Shown: positions 15,000 to 23,218 of the stretch, piece after piece
Layout: every line of letters starts with the position of its first letter
How positions within the stretch are numbered: position 1 is the stretch's first letter
Origin: JACCYI01 sp963828075
GTDB lineage: Bacteria > Actinomycetota > Thermoleophilia > Solirubrobacterales > Solirubrobacteraceae
NCBI GenBank assembly: GCA_963828075.1
Contig: CAWHDH010000017.1
Coordinates: 1,240,001-1,304,000, forward strand
Direction: 5' to 3'
Length of the DNA: 64,000 bases
Position numbers and translations under genes: made by a program
The notes under the pieces: generated by a model
Seen by the model: only the letters and a program-made list of their open reading frames with translations
The model's database searches: none
What the model was told of the DNA's origin: nothing

Positions 15000-16078
15000 G
15001 CGCCGCCCGCCTCCGGGAGTGCCACGTCTCGGCGCGCCTTCGCCTCGGCGGCCAAGCAGGCCGCCCGGAGCTCATCGGTCAGGGAGCGGCACAGGCTCCG
15101 GGCCTGGGCGTCACCGTCGACGTAGTCGCGGAACATGATCTTCACGACCCCCTCGATGCAGTTCGTCTGCGCGCGGCGGTCGGGGGCCAGCTCGCAGAGC
15201 CGCCGCATGGTCGCCCGGCGGCCCGCGGCCGAGGTGACGAACCTGCTCTGCTGCAGCGCGTCCCCGCCGAGACCCCGGTAGCACGGCGCCCGCGCCGCGC
15301 GAACGCCGCCGGCGCAGAGGCGGAACACCTTCGCGAAGTCACTGTCGTTGACGTACAGCGCGTACGTGACCTGCCAGTCGTAGCACTGGTCCCAGAGGCG
15401 CTCGGCCACCTCGGTGCACGGATACAGCGGCTCCGCCGGGCGCAGGTACCGCGACGGGCGGATCCGGTCGTCGATCGCCGTGACGTTCTCCATGAAGACG
15501 CCGCCGGAGCACTCCTCCTGCTCCCACGGGTCGTGGACCGACCGGCACCCGTGCAGCGACTCGAACACGTCGTTCCCGTAGACCGCCATGAACCCGTGGC
15601 CCAGGCCGTGCACGCAGTTGTAGTGCTCCGCCGAGGGCCGCCCGTGCGAGCGCAGGTCGGCACAGATCGAGTCCGCCCGCTCGATCGAGCCGCGCCGGCC
15701 GAGCTTCGACATCACCGATTGCAGGACGCCGTGGTAGAAGCCCGACACGCACACGGATCGCCCTTCGCGAAGCGCATCGATGCCGCGCTCATCACCGGCC
15801 GCGCGGCCGACGCGGTGGGTCAGCTGGTGGCAGGCGGCGCGGACGTATCCGTTGCGCGCCTGATCGGCCTCGAGGGCACGGAGGGCCGGCCCCGAGCCCT
15901 CCTGGCGGACGAGCCGCGTGTACCGCTGCTCGTGGCACTTGAAGTCGACCGCCTTCGGACCGGTGCACTCGACCGGCGCCGCCGGGCCACCGCCCGAGAC
16001 CGACGCCGTTCTCTGCGACAGCACGACCCCGACCGCCGCGACGAGTCCGAGCCCGCAGATGATGGATCGCCAGCGCAT
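14996..16078 (-). CDS. Exported 16-Cys/6-His repeat-family protein, copy D (first gene of operon)
   Basis: A 360-residue protein starting at ATG 16078 (MRWRSIICGLGLVAAVGVVL, a signal or anchor segment). Family cysteines lie at residues 38, 48, 83, 110, 139, 155, 178, 190, 221, 232, 255, 266, 295, 307, 330 and 341. Invariant histidines are H84 and H88 (CHQLTH), H116 (FYHG), H152, H157 and H161 (HYNCVHGLGHGFM). SGGVFMEN, LYPC, YALYVNDSDFAKVFRLC and PCYRGLGG are further shared blocks. An in-frame extension to 16153 runs into tRNA-Leu and is rejected. This is the promoter-proximal gene; tRNA-Leu lies 49 bases upstream on the same strand, so read-through transcription is possible. I cannot assign a function. 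Confidence 0.8.
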   Translation of the reverse strand: MRWRSIICGLGLVAAVGVVLSQRTASVSGGGPAAPVECTGPKAVDFKCHEQRYTRLVRQEGSGPALRALEADQARNGYVRAACHQLTHRVGRAAGDERGIDALREGRSVCVSGFYHGVLQSVMSKLGRRGSIERADSICADLRSHGRPSAEHYNCVHGLGHGFMAVYGNDVFESLHGCRSVHDPWEQEECSGGVFMENVTAIDDRIRPSRYLRPAEPLYPCTEVAERLWDQCYDWQVTYALYVNDSDFAKVFRLCAGGVRAARAPCYRGLGGDALQQSRFVTSAAGRRATMRRLCELAPDRRAQTNCIEGVVKIMFRDYVDGDAQARSLCRSLTDELRAACLAAEAKARRDVALPEAGGA

Positions 16079-16126
16079 CGCGTGGGCGGAGCTATAACCG
16101 TCCGCCCGGACGTCACTACGGATTAA

Positions 16127-16209
16127 TGCGGGCGGAGGGACTCGAACCCCCACGGCTGAAAGCCACCGGCACCTAAAGCCGGCGTGTCTACCGATTTCAC
16201 CACGCCCGC
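16127..16209 (-). tRNA. tRNA-Leu (TAG)
   Basis: Minus strand. The acceptor is GCGGGCG/CGCCCGC. The anticodon arm has CCGGC-TTTAGGT-GCCGG with anticodon TAG, followed by a long variable arm (class II) and the T arm GGGGG-TTCGAGT-CCCTC. It immediately precedes the Cys/His operon on the same strand. Confidence 0.9.
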
Positions 16210-16268
16210 CGCCGGCGCCGGAGAACCGCTACCTCACGGCGCCCTGAGATTGTAAGGTCGCGACCATC

Positions 16269-16796
16269 ATGCCGCCCCGTGATCGCAGCCGCGACGATCT
16301 CATCATCGAGCACCCGAACCGGGCGAAGGCCTCGTCGAAGGCGACGAAGGCCGTCGTCGTCCTGCTGCTGCTGGTCTCGGCGGTCCTGCTGGTGATCATC
16401 TCGCTCGGCGGCTGGGAGAAGACCGCGGGCGCCAAGCCACTGCAGATCGCCTACATCGTGCTCTATCTCGTCTTCGCGTTCTTCGTGGCGCGCTGGAAGC
16501 GCGGGATGCTGCCGGTCGTCTCGGCGTTCGCGATCATCCTGCTGATCTTCGCGGCGGTGTCGGCGCCCGGGTGGTACGACCGGGGGAAGGACGGCTTCGC
16601 GGACACCTCGCTCGATCCCGAGCTGATCGGCATGCTCTGCGTGGTGATGATCCCGCTGCAGATCCTGCTCATCGCCTTCGCGATGCGCGGCTTCCAGCAG
16701 GCGTGGAACGTCGAGGTCGAGCACACGCCCGAGGACTGGGAGCGTCGGCACGGCCGGTCGGACTCAGGCCCCGGCGCCGTCGCCGCCCCGGCGTAG
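16269..16796 (+). CDS. Small membrane protein, four to five transmembrane segments
   Basis: A 175-residue protein. A basic N-terminus (PPRDRSRDDLIIEHPNRAKA) is followed by hydrophobic segments around residues 27-47 (AVVVLLLLVSAVLLVIIS), 60-75, 82-97 (VVSAFAIILLIFAAVS) and 119-139 (LIGMLCVVMIPLQILLIAFA). The acidic tail ends VEVEHTPEDWERRHG. It does not match a family with a known role; related short membrane proteins occur in Thermoleophilia. It is the first of three small membrane-protein genes on this strand. Confidence 0.7.
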   Translation: MPPRDRSRDDLIIEHPNRAKASSKATKAVVVLLLLVSAVLLVIISLGGWEKTAGAKPLQIAYIVLYLVFAFFVARWKRGMLPVVSAFAIILLIFAAVSAPGWYDRGKDGFADTSLDPELIGMLCVVMIPLQILLIAFAMRGFQQAWNVEVEHTPEDWERRHGRSDSGPGAVAAPA

Positions 16797-16800
16797 CGCC

Positions 16801-17304
16801 GTGGCACTTCGGGGGCGGCGCGTGACCGCGCCGGACGGAACCGAGTGGCGGGTCGGGCGCCAGTGGCTCCCGCGCCGGCCGCGGCTGCGGAACAAGGACG
16901 ACGACGACGGCCCGGACGGTGGTGACTTCGACGTCCCGACTCCGAGCGGCGGCGGTGGCTCGGGCTTCCTGGACGCCTTCGACGACCTCTTCGCGATCAT
17001 CCTCGTGGTCGGCGCCGTGCTCCTCGTCGTGGCCTTCTTCGCGACCGTCGTCTTCCCGGTGCTCGTGATCGCGATCGAGCTGATCCTCCTGCTCGTGCTC
17101 TTCCTGGCCGGGCTCGCCGGCCGCGTCCTGCTGGGGCGGCCGTGGACCGTTCGCGCGCGGAACTCCAAGGACAAGCAAGAGCTGCGCTGGGCGGTTCGCG
17201 GCTTCCGGCGCAGCGGCGAGGCGCGCGACGCGGTCGCCGCGCAGCTCGCGGCGACCGGCCGGGCGCCCGAGTCGGGCGCCTCGCTCGAGCGCATCGCTGC
17301 GTAA
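16801..17304 (+). CDS. Small membrane protein with acidic/glycine linker
   Basis: A 167-residue protein starting at GTG 16801, four bases after the previous stop, so probably co-translated. It opens with a short basic domain (TAPDGTEWRVGRQWLPRRP), then an acidic and Gly/Ser linker (KDDDDGPDGGDFDVPTPSGG), then a long hydrophobic stretch that makes two transmembrane helices around residues 63-110. A basic cytoplasmic tail (WTVRARNSKDKQELRWAVRG) follows. The layout is typical of uncharacterised actinobacterial membrane proteins. The function is unknown. Confidence 0.7.
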   Translation: MALRGRRVTAPDGTEWRVGRQWLPRRPRLRNKDDDDGPDGGDFDVPTPSGGGGSGFLDAFDDLFAIILVVGAVLLVVAFFATVVFPVLVIAIELILLLVLFLAGLAGRVLLGRPWTVRARNSKDKQELRWAVRGFRRSGEARDAVAAQLAATGRAPESGASLERIAA

Positions 17305-17316
17305 AACGGCCTGGAG

Positions 17317-17401
17317 TGCGGCGGGTGGGACTCGAACCCACACGTCCTTTCGGACACCGGGACTTGAATCCGGCGCGTATCGCCAATTTCGCCACCGCCG
17401 C
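17317..17401 (-). tRNA. tRNA-Leu (CAA)
   Basis: Minus strand. The acceptor is GCGGCGG/CCGCCGC. The anticodon loop is TTCAAGT (anticodon CAA), with one A-C mismatch at the base of the CCGGA/CCCGG stem. A long class II variable arm and the T arm GTGGG-TTCGAGT-CCCAC follow. Confidence 0.85.
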
Positions 17402-17462
17402 GAGGACCCGCATCCTACCGGCGAGACAGGAACCCGTGCGCGAGCGCAGAAGGAGTGCACAC

Positions 17463-17720
17463 ATGCTCCTCTCCCTGCTCACCATCGCGCCGGTCGGCCT
17501 CGGGCTCTCGCTGCTCGTGTTCGGCGTCCTCGAGCGCCCGCTCCTCGCGCTGACGCCGCGCAATCTCGGCGTCGTCGCGCTCGCGGCGGTGCTCCTCGGG
17601 CCGGTGGCGGCGGTGGCTCTCGGCTTCGTCGGCTGGCTGATCCTGCTGGCTGCGCTGGTGGCCGCCGCAGTGATCGCCGCGGGTCTACGCCCCGCCCGGC
17701 GGCCCGGGCTCCAGCGCTAG
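17463..17720 (+). CDS. Small membrane protein
   Basis: An 85-residue, almost wholly hydrophobic protein starting at ATG 17463 (MLLSLLTIAPVGLGLSLLVF), with two to three helices and a short basic end (GLRPARRPGLQR). A weak GGAG lies about ten bases upstream of the start. No family recognised. Upstream in-frame sequence back to 17142 covers tRNA-Leu and is not coding. Confidence 0.55.
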   Translation: MLLSLLTIAPVGLGLSLLVFGVLERPLLALTPRNLGVVALAAVLLGPVAAVALGFVGWLILLAALVAAAVIAAGLRPARRPGLQR

Positions 17721-17841
17721 GACGCGTCAGCGCGCGTACTAGTCTGGCCGGGCCCTGATCGACCACGTCAACAACCTCAAGCTCCAATATCTCGTCGAGC
17801 TCTCCAAGCTCGGCGACTCCTGCGCCGACCTCGAATCGGGC

Positions 17842-19164
17842 GTGGAAGACTGGCTGCACGACCACGACGTGATCTTCGGCGGGCGCACGATCCCGTTCGT
17901 GCTCATGCCGCACTTCGTCTCCCCCGGCCAGGTCCGGCGCGTGCGCCACGCGGTGCACGCACTGTGCTCCGTGCTCGACCGCTTCTGCGACGCCTATCCG
18001 ACCGACGCGCGTCTGCGCGACGAGCTCGCGGTGCCGACCATCGAGGACGAGCTGATCCGGATCGACCCGGGCTTCCCGCGCCCGATGCGGATCTGCCGCC
18101 TGGACGCGTTCCTCTCCGGCTACGAGGTCAAGTTCCTCGAGTTCAACGCCGACTCGCCGGCGGGGATCGGCTACACGGACATCCTCCACGAAGGGCTCGC
18201 CACCGCGATCGACCTGCCGCGCGTGCGGTCGGAGTTCGACACCGCGTACACGCCGATCCTGCCCGAGGTCATCGCGACGCTGCTCGACGCCTACGGCCAC
18301 GTCCGTGAGAACCAGCCGAGCCTGCCCGAGCAGCCGCGGATCGCGCTCGTCGACTCCGCCGGCTCGCCGAGCGTCCCCGAGTTCCGGATCGTCTGCGCCG
18401 CCGCACGCGCCGCCGGCCTGGAGGCGATGCACGCGACGCTCGAGGACACCGAGTACGACGGCTCGGTGCTCCTGGTCCACGGCGAGCCGGTCCACCTCGT
18501 TTACCGGCGCTGCCTGGCCGAGGAGCTGACCGGCACCGAGGACATCGTCGCCGCCGCCCGCGACGGGCGCATCGCGATGGTCAACCCGTTCCGCTCGCGC
18601 GTCGCGAACAACAAGAAGCTGCTCGCGCTGTTCCAGGATCCGCGGTTCGCCCACCTCGTCACGAGCGACGAGGCGGACGTCATCGCCCACACGATCCCGT
18701 GGACGCGCATCCTGCGCCCCGGCCGCGTGACCTACGGCGACTGGACCGTCGATCTGCTCCCGTTCGTCGCCGACAACCGCGAGAAGCTCGTCCTCAAGCC
18801 GGCCTCGGACTACGGCGGCCACGGCGTCGCCCTCGGGATGGAGACGCCCGAGGACGAGTGGGAGGCGATCATCGCCGCGCAGGCCGACTCCGCGGACTTC
18901 ATCGTTCAGGAATACGTCCCGGTGCCCGAGGAGATGTTCCCGGTCATCGAGGACGGGCACGTCCAGATGCGCCTCAAGCGCTTCAACATCAACCCCTTCG
19001 GCATCGGAGGCCGTCATGCCGGCTCGATCACCCGTATCTCGGACCGAGCCGTCATCAACGTCAGCGCGGGCGGCGGACTGCTGCCCAGCGTGATCGGGCG
19101 CCACAAGCGCCGGCTCCTCGCCGAGGACGAAGAAGAGGAGGTCCTGCATGGCCACAAGCCATGA
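17842..19164 (+). CDS. Circularly permuted ATP-grasp / glutathionylspermidine-synthase-like protein
   Basis: At least 440 residues. FNADSPAGIGYTDILHEGLA (residues about 110), FRSRVANNKKLLALFQDP, KLVLKPASDYGGHGVALG (ATP-binding loop) and VQEYVPVPEEMFPV mark the permuted ATP-grasp fold of the glutathionylspermidine-synthase type. These enzymes form amide bonds on peptides or amines using ATP. The frame is open upstream to 17740 (LKLQYLVELSKLGDSCADLE looks genuine), but only a CTG at 17755 is available, so the real start is unsure; GTG 17842 is the conservative choice. The stop overlaps the next gene by 17 bases, tying it to a ferritin-like protein. The substrate is unknown. Confidence 0.75.
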   Translation: MEDWLHDHDVIFGGRTIPFVLMPHFVSPGQVRRVRHAVHALCSVLDRFCDAYPTDARLRDELAVPTIEDELIRIDPGFPRPMRICRLDAFLSGYEVKFLEFNADSPAGIGYTDILHEGLATAIDLPRVRSEFDTAYTPILPEVIATLLDAYGHVRENQPSLPEQPRIALVDSAGSPSVPEFRIVCAAARAAGLEAMHATLEDTEYDGSVLLVHGEPVHLVYRRCLAEELTGTEDIVAAARDGRIAMVNPFRSRVANNKKLLALFQDPRFAHLVTSDEADVIAHTIPWTRILRPGRVTYGDWTVDLLPFVADNREKLVLKPASDYGGHGVALGMETPEDEWEAIIAAQADSADFIVQEYVPVPEEMFPVIEDGHVQMRLKRFNINPFGIGGRHAGSITRISDRAVINVSAGGGLLPSVIGRHKRRLLAEDEEEEVLHGHKP

Positions 19165-20329
19165 CTTCCCGCCCACCCCGCTCGGCTACGACGTGGACGA
19201 GAACGCGGTCCGGTTCTCGAACTACTTCCACGTGCTCCGCGAGCTGGTCCACCTCAGCTGCGGCTGGCTGCCGCTCGATCCGCGGCTCGACGTCAAGTAC
19301 GCGCTCGGTGACCACCTGCACGACGACGCGCGCGCGGTCGCGAAGATCAAGCGCCGCCTGTACGAGCTGCGCACGCCGTCGGACTACCCCGGCGCCCCGG
19401 ACGAGGAGCTCGCCGCGCTGCTCGATCGCGCGAACGACGCCACCAGCTCCGCCGACTATCTCGAGATCGCGTACGGCGAGCTCAAGCCTGCGCTGAACGC
19501 AGCGCTCAAGACGCACCTCGAGCACCTCGACCCCGTCGTCGACGAGCCGTCGCTGCGACTGCTCACCCAGCTGCTGCACCGCCAGGAGCGCCACGTCGTG
19601 GAGCTCCCGCCGACCGCGACGCGCCCGCTGCCGGTCGCCGACCTCGGCGCGCTGCCGATCCGGCTGCGCGACGTCCGCGCGCTGCGCGTCATGGCGCCGC
19701 TCGACGAGCCGGCGCGCGACGCCTACGTGACCGTCACGCCCGAGGGCGACCCGTACCTCACCGACGAGCTCTACGTCAACGGCGAGGAGAACCACGTCCC
19801 GACCGATCCCGAGGAGCAGAAGCACTTCTTCCACGGGCTCATGGACGCGGAGCTGTGCGCCGCCGAGCTGATGGCCCGCAACTCGCACGAGCACCCGGAC
19901 CTGCCGTGGGACTTCCACGTCGACATGGCCCGCCAGTGCTGGGACGAGATCCGCCACGCCGAGGTCCACGACCGGCTCATGGCCTCCGAGCTCGACTGCC
20001 GCTGGGGCGACTACCCGATCGGCTTCGCGTACTTCAAGTCGATCTACGCGTACGACCTGCTCGGCCGGCTCGCGCTGTTCAACGGGACGAGCGAGCAGAA
20101 GGCGATGTGGCGCCACTCGCACCGCCGCAAGGTGCTGTGCGACCTCGGCCAGGAGCGCGTCGCGCGGGTGTTCGACTACCTGCTGGCCGACGAGGTACCG
20201 CACGTGCACAACGGCACGCGCTGGGGCACGTACCTGCTCGGCGGCGACGAGGCCGCCTACCGGGCCAAGGTCCGCGAGCTGCGGGCCGACCTCGACGCGA
20301 CCGGCGCCCCCGTCTCGACTCACACCTAG
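19148..20329 (+). CDS. Ferritin-like DUF455-family protein
   Basis: A 393-residue protein with a strong ribosome site (GAGGAGG) before ATG 19148. The C-terminal half has carboxylate/histidine helices: KHFFHGLMDAELCAAELMAR, CWDEIRHAEVHDRLMASELD and LADEVPHVHNGTRWGTYLLG. These give ExxH-type ligands for a di-iron centre as in MiaE/ferritin-like proteins. The N-terminal 130 residues are less typical (SNYFHVLRELVHLSCGWLPL). It overlaps the ATP-grasp gene, and a PPOX-type gene follows after nine bases, so the three form an operon. It is likely an iron oxygenase or hydroxylase acting on the product or substrate of the ATP-grasp enzyme; this is inference. Confidence 0.75.
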   Translation: MATSHDFPPTPLGYDVDENAVRFSNYFHVLRELVHLSCGWLPLDPRLDVKYALGDHLHDDARAVAKIKRRLYELRTPSDYPGAPDEELAALLDRANDATSSADYLEIAYGELKPALNAALKTHLEHLDPVVDEPSLRLLTQLLHRQERHVVELPPTATRPLPVADLGALPIRLRDVRALRVMAPLDEPARDAYVTVTPEGDPYLTDELYVNGEENHVPTDPEEQKHFFHGLMDAELCAAELMARNSHEHPDLPWDFHVDMARQCWDEIRHAEVHDRLMASELDCRWGDYPIGFAYFKSIYAYDLLGRLALFNGTSEQKAMWRHSHRRKVLCDLGQERVARVFDYLLADEVPHVHNGTRWGTYLLGGDEAAYRAKVRELRADLDATGAPVSTHT

Positions 20330-20337
20330 GAGCTTCC

Positions 20338-20730
20338 ATGGCCCTCGACGCACCCGTCCGCGCTCTGCTGGAGGCGAAGAACTACGCGCACGTGGCGACC
20401 ATCCGCAAGGACGGTCGCCCGTACGTCGTGCCCGTCTGGGTCCACACCGACGGCGAGCACGTGATCATCAACTCCGCGGAGGGACGGGTGTGGCCGAGGC
20501 ACCTCGAGCGCGATCCGCGCATCACCGTCACGGTCATGAACCTCGAGAACCCCGACGAGTACGTCCAGATCCTGGGGCGCGTCGCCGAGCGCACGCACCA
20601 CGACGGCGACGACGTCATCGACATGCTCGCCAAGAAGTACCTGGACGCGGACTCCTATCCGTTCCGCACCGCGAGCGAGCAGCGGGTGACCATCCGGATC
20701 GCACCGGAGAAGGTCACCCACAACTCCTAG
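20338..20730 (+). CDS. PPOX-family (flavin/F420-dependent) pyridoxamine-oxidase-like protein
   Basis: A 130-residue split-barrel protein (ALLEAKNYAHVATIRKDGRP, YVVPVWVHTDGEHVIINSAE, ITVTVMNLENPDEYVQILGR). Such proteins bind FMN, F420 or haem; the short length and KNYAHVATIRKDGRP start suit the TIGR03618-like F420-dependent subgroup, fitting the F420 genes elsewhere in the window. ATG 20338 has AGGAG nine bases upstream. Third gene of the ATP-grasp/DUF455 operon. The exact substrate is unknown. Confidence 0.75.
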   Translation: MALDAPVRALLEAKNYAHVATIRKDGRPYVVPVWVHTDGEHVIINSAEGRVWPRHLERDPRITVTVMNLENPDEYVQILGRVAERTHHDGDDVIDMLAKKYLDADSYPFRTASEQRVTIRIAPEKVTHNS

Positions 20731-20969
20731 AGCGGCATCTTGCCGCGGCCCCGGCGGCCGGCCGATCCGCTCTTGGACACGGCGCGCTGGGACTTGCGGA
20801 ACGGCTTGGAGAGCAGCTCGCCGAGCTTGCCGGGCGCGAACGACGCGCCACGACTGCCCATGCCGAGCACCTTCTGACCGCCGTGCTCGGGGCCCCGCGA
20901 GAGGCGCGGGAAGACGAACGCGAGGATGAGCAGAAGGACGCAGAATCCTATGACGCCGGCGATGACCAT
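20727..20969 (-). CDS. Small single-pass membrane protein (DUF6411-like)
   Basis: An 80-residue protein: one N-terminal transmembrane helix (MVIAGVIGFCVLLLILAFVF) and a basic cytoplasmic part (GMGSRGASFAPGKLGELLSK, then RKSQRAVSKSGSAGRRGRG). The family is common in Thermoleophilia and has no known function. It is convergent with, and overlaps by four bases, the PPOX gene. Confidence 0.65.
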   Translation of the reverse strand: MVIAGVIGFCVLLLILAFVFPRLSRGPEHGGQKVLGMGSRGASFAPGKLGELLSKPFRKSQRAVSKSGSAGRRGRGKMPL

Positions 20970-21033
20970 CTGACGGGGCCTCCTTGCGGGTGGGGTGCCC
21001 CACGGGTACCCGACGAGCCCGCCCGGCAGTCGG

Positions 21034-21801
21034 CTACAGGAGGGCGCCGACCTGGTCGACGAGCCCGGGCGACGCGACCAGGATTCCCTCGGGGACGGCG
21101 CCGGTGGCGGGCAGCGTCCGCACCTCGAGCCCCGCGCGGGCGCAGATGAGGCGGCCCGCCGCGATGTCCCAGTGCTTGACGCCGTGCTCGAAGTACGCGT
21201 CGTAGCGGCCGGCGGCGACCCACGCGAGATCGAGCGCCGCCGAGCCGAGCCGGCGGATGTCGCGCACGCGCGGCAGCATGCGCGCCACGACCTCAGCCTG
21301 GACGGCGCGCACCTCGGCGTCGTAGCCGAAGCCGGTGGCGACGAGCGCCGTGGCGAGGTTCTCGCGTGGCGACCCCGTCACCGGCACGCCGTCGAGCGTC
21401 GCGTCGCCCTCGCGCGTCGCCGCCCACAGCTCGCCGCGCGGCGCGTCGTAGACCACGCCGGCGACCCCGCCCTGCTCGTCTTCGACCGCGATGCTGACGC
21501 TCCACTGCGGGATGCCGAACAGGAAGTTGACGGTGCCGTCGAGCGGGTCGACGACCCATTGAAGGCCGCTCGTGCCGGCCAGGTCCTCGTCCTCCTCGCC
21601 CTTGATCGCGTCGTCCGGGCGGGCGGCGGTGAGACGCTCGCGGATCAGCGCCTCCGTGGCGACGTCGGCCTCGGAGACCAGGTCGGTCGGCGTGCTCTTC
21701 CGGCTGATCTGGCGGCGCTCGACGTCGCCGAAGTAGTCGAGCAGCTGCGCGCCCGCCTCGCGCGCCACCGACGTGGCGAGCGCCAGCAGCTCCTCACTCA
21801 C
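21034..21801 (-). CDS. Inositol-monophosphatase-family phosphatase
   Basis: A 255-residue protein. The metal-binding motifs are TDLVSEADVATEALIRERL, GEEDED, WVVDPLDGTVNFLFGIPQWS (DPLDGTxNF signature) and VKHWDIAAGRLICARAGLEV (WDxAAG), all intact. Members are Mg2+-dependent, Li+-sensitive phosphatases acting on inositol phosphate, PAP, fructose-1,6-bisphosphate or histidinol phosphate; the substrate cannot be told here. GTG 21801 overlaps the amidase stop (GTGA), so the two are co-translated although they share no obvious pathway. Confidence 0.85.
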   Translation of the reverse strand: MSEELLALATSVAREAGAQLLDYFGDVERRQISRKSTPTDLVSEADVATEALIRERLTAARPDDAIKGEEDEDLAGTSGLQWVVDPLDGTVNFLFGIPQWSVSIAVEDEQGGVAGVVYDAPRGELWAATREGDATLDGVPVTGSPRENLATALVATGFGYDAEVRAVQAEVVARMLPRVRDIRRLGSAALDLAWVAAGRYDAYFEHGVKHWDIAAGRLICARAGLEVRTLPATGAVPEGILVASPGLVDQVGALL

Positions 21802-23180
21802 GGGGCGTGCGGCGGTCGGCGCTGCGCCCATGGGCGCTCGGCCTCGATCTGGGCGGCGAGCGAGAGCAGCGTCGGCTCGTCGTCCGGGCGGCCGACGAGC
21901 TGGACCGACAGCGGCAGGCCGCTCGGGCCGAAGCCGGCCGGCACCGCGGCGGCGGGCTGGCCCGTGTGGTTGAACGTGCCGAGGTGCGGCACCCAGCGGC
22001 CCGTCCCGTTGAGGGTCCACATCGTCCCGCGGCCTTCGTACTCGCCGATGCGCAGCTGCTCGCGCGTGAACACCGGCGTCAGGACGACATCGATGCCGTC
22101 GTCGAAGATCGCGTTGATCCGCGCGCGGTCGGCCGGCTCGGCGGCGAGGGCGCGCTCGAGCGCCGCCTTGGGGACGAGCCCGCCGAGCCGGGCGTAGCCG
22201 CGCGTGCGCCGAGCCAGCCGCTCGGGGTGCGGCATCGACGCGGCGGCGTCGTGGATGCCGCGCAGGTAGCGGGCGAGGACGCCGAGGAACGCCTTCCCAT
22301 AGTCGGGGTCGCGCTCGACGACGTCGTGACCGAGCGAGCGCAGCAGCTGCGCGGTCTCCTCGACGGCACGGCGCTGGTCGGCGGCGACCGGGACGACGAC
22401 AGGCGGCGGCACCTTCGTCGAGACGGCGATCCGCAGCCGACCCGGCGGACGCCGGGCGGCCTCGGCGAACGACGGGCCGCCGTCCTTGACGGCGTCGTAG
22501 AAGATCGCGGCGTCGGCGACGCCGCGCGTGAGCGGGCCCATGACGGTCAGCCCGTGCCACGCGCTCGCACCCGCCTTGAGCGGGATCCGGTGGCGCTGGG
22601 GCTTCAGTCCGAACAGCCCGCAGCACCCGGCCGGGATGCGGATCGAGCCGGCGCCGTCGGAGCCGAGCGCAGCGCCGACGAAGCCGGCCGCCGCCGCCGC
22701 ACCGCTGCCGCCGCTCGAGCCGCCCGGCGTGCGCTGCAGGTCCCACGGGTTGCGCGTCTTGCCGTACGTCGCGGTCTCGGTGAAGGGGAGGATCGTCAGC
22801 TCGGGGACGTTGGTCTTGCCGACGATGATCGCGCCCGCCTCGCGCAGGCGGCGGATGACCTCGGCGTCGGCCGTCGCGGGGCCGCCGTGGGCGTCGGTCC
22901 CGAGCGCGGTGACCTCGCCGGCGATGTCGACCTCGTCCTTGATCGCGACGGGGACGCCCAGCAGCGAACGTTCGTCCCCGCCGCGCCGGCGGGCGTCGGC
23001 CTGGTCGGCCTCGGTCCGCGCCCGCTCGGAGAAGACGACGCGGAACGCGTTGATGGTCGGGTCGAGCCGCTCGATGCGCTCGAGGCAGCTGTCGACGAGC
23101 TCGCGGGCGGAGACCTCGCCGCTCGCGACGAGGTCGACCTGGCGCGCGAGGCCGGCGTAGGCGAGGTCGGAGGCGTTCAT
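21798..23180 (-). CDS. Amidase-signature-family enzyme
   Basis: A 460-residue protein with the Ser-cisSer-Lys catalytic set: GVPVAIKDEVDIAG (Lys), RTPGGSSGGSGAAAAAGFVG (cis-Ser) and GSDGAGSIRIPAGCCGLFGL (nucleophile Ser in GSIRIP). TWNP-type TYGKTRNPWDLQ and a late FNHTGQPAAAVPAGF block complete the family. It hydrolyses amides, for example acylamides, aryl amides or nylon-type oligomers; it is not GatA, as no gatB or gatC is nearby. Length is normal. First gene of a two-gene operon with the phosphatase. Confidence 0.85.
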   Translation of the reverse strand: MNASDLAYAGLARQVDLVASGEVSARELVDSCLERIERLDPTINAFRVVFSERARTEADQADARRRGGDERSLLGVPVAIKDEVDIAGEVTALGTDAHGGPATADAEVIRRLREAGAIIVGKTNVPELTILPFTETATYGKTRNPWDLQRTPGGSSGGSGAAAAAGFVGAALGSDGAGSIRIPAGCCGLFGLKPQRHRIPLKAGASAWHGLTVMGPLTRGVADAAIFYDAVKDGGPSFAEAARRPPGRLRIAVSTKVPPPVVVPVAADQRRAVEETAQLLRSLGHDVVERDPDYGKAFLGVLARYLRGIHDAAASMPHPERLARRTRGYARLGGLVPKAALERALAAEPADRARINAIFDDGIDVVLTPVFTREQLRIGEYEGRGTMWTLNGTGRWVPHLGTFNHTGQPAAAVPAGFGPSGLPLSVQLVGRPDDEPTLLSLAAQIEAERPWAQRRPPHAP

Positions 23181-23218
23181 CGGCGGCGCAGCCTACCTGG
23201 CTGCGACGATGGGGCACG

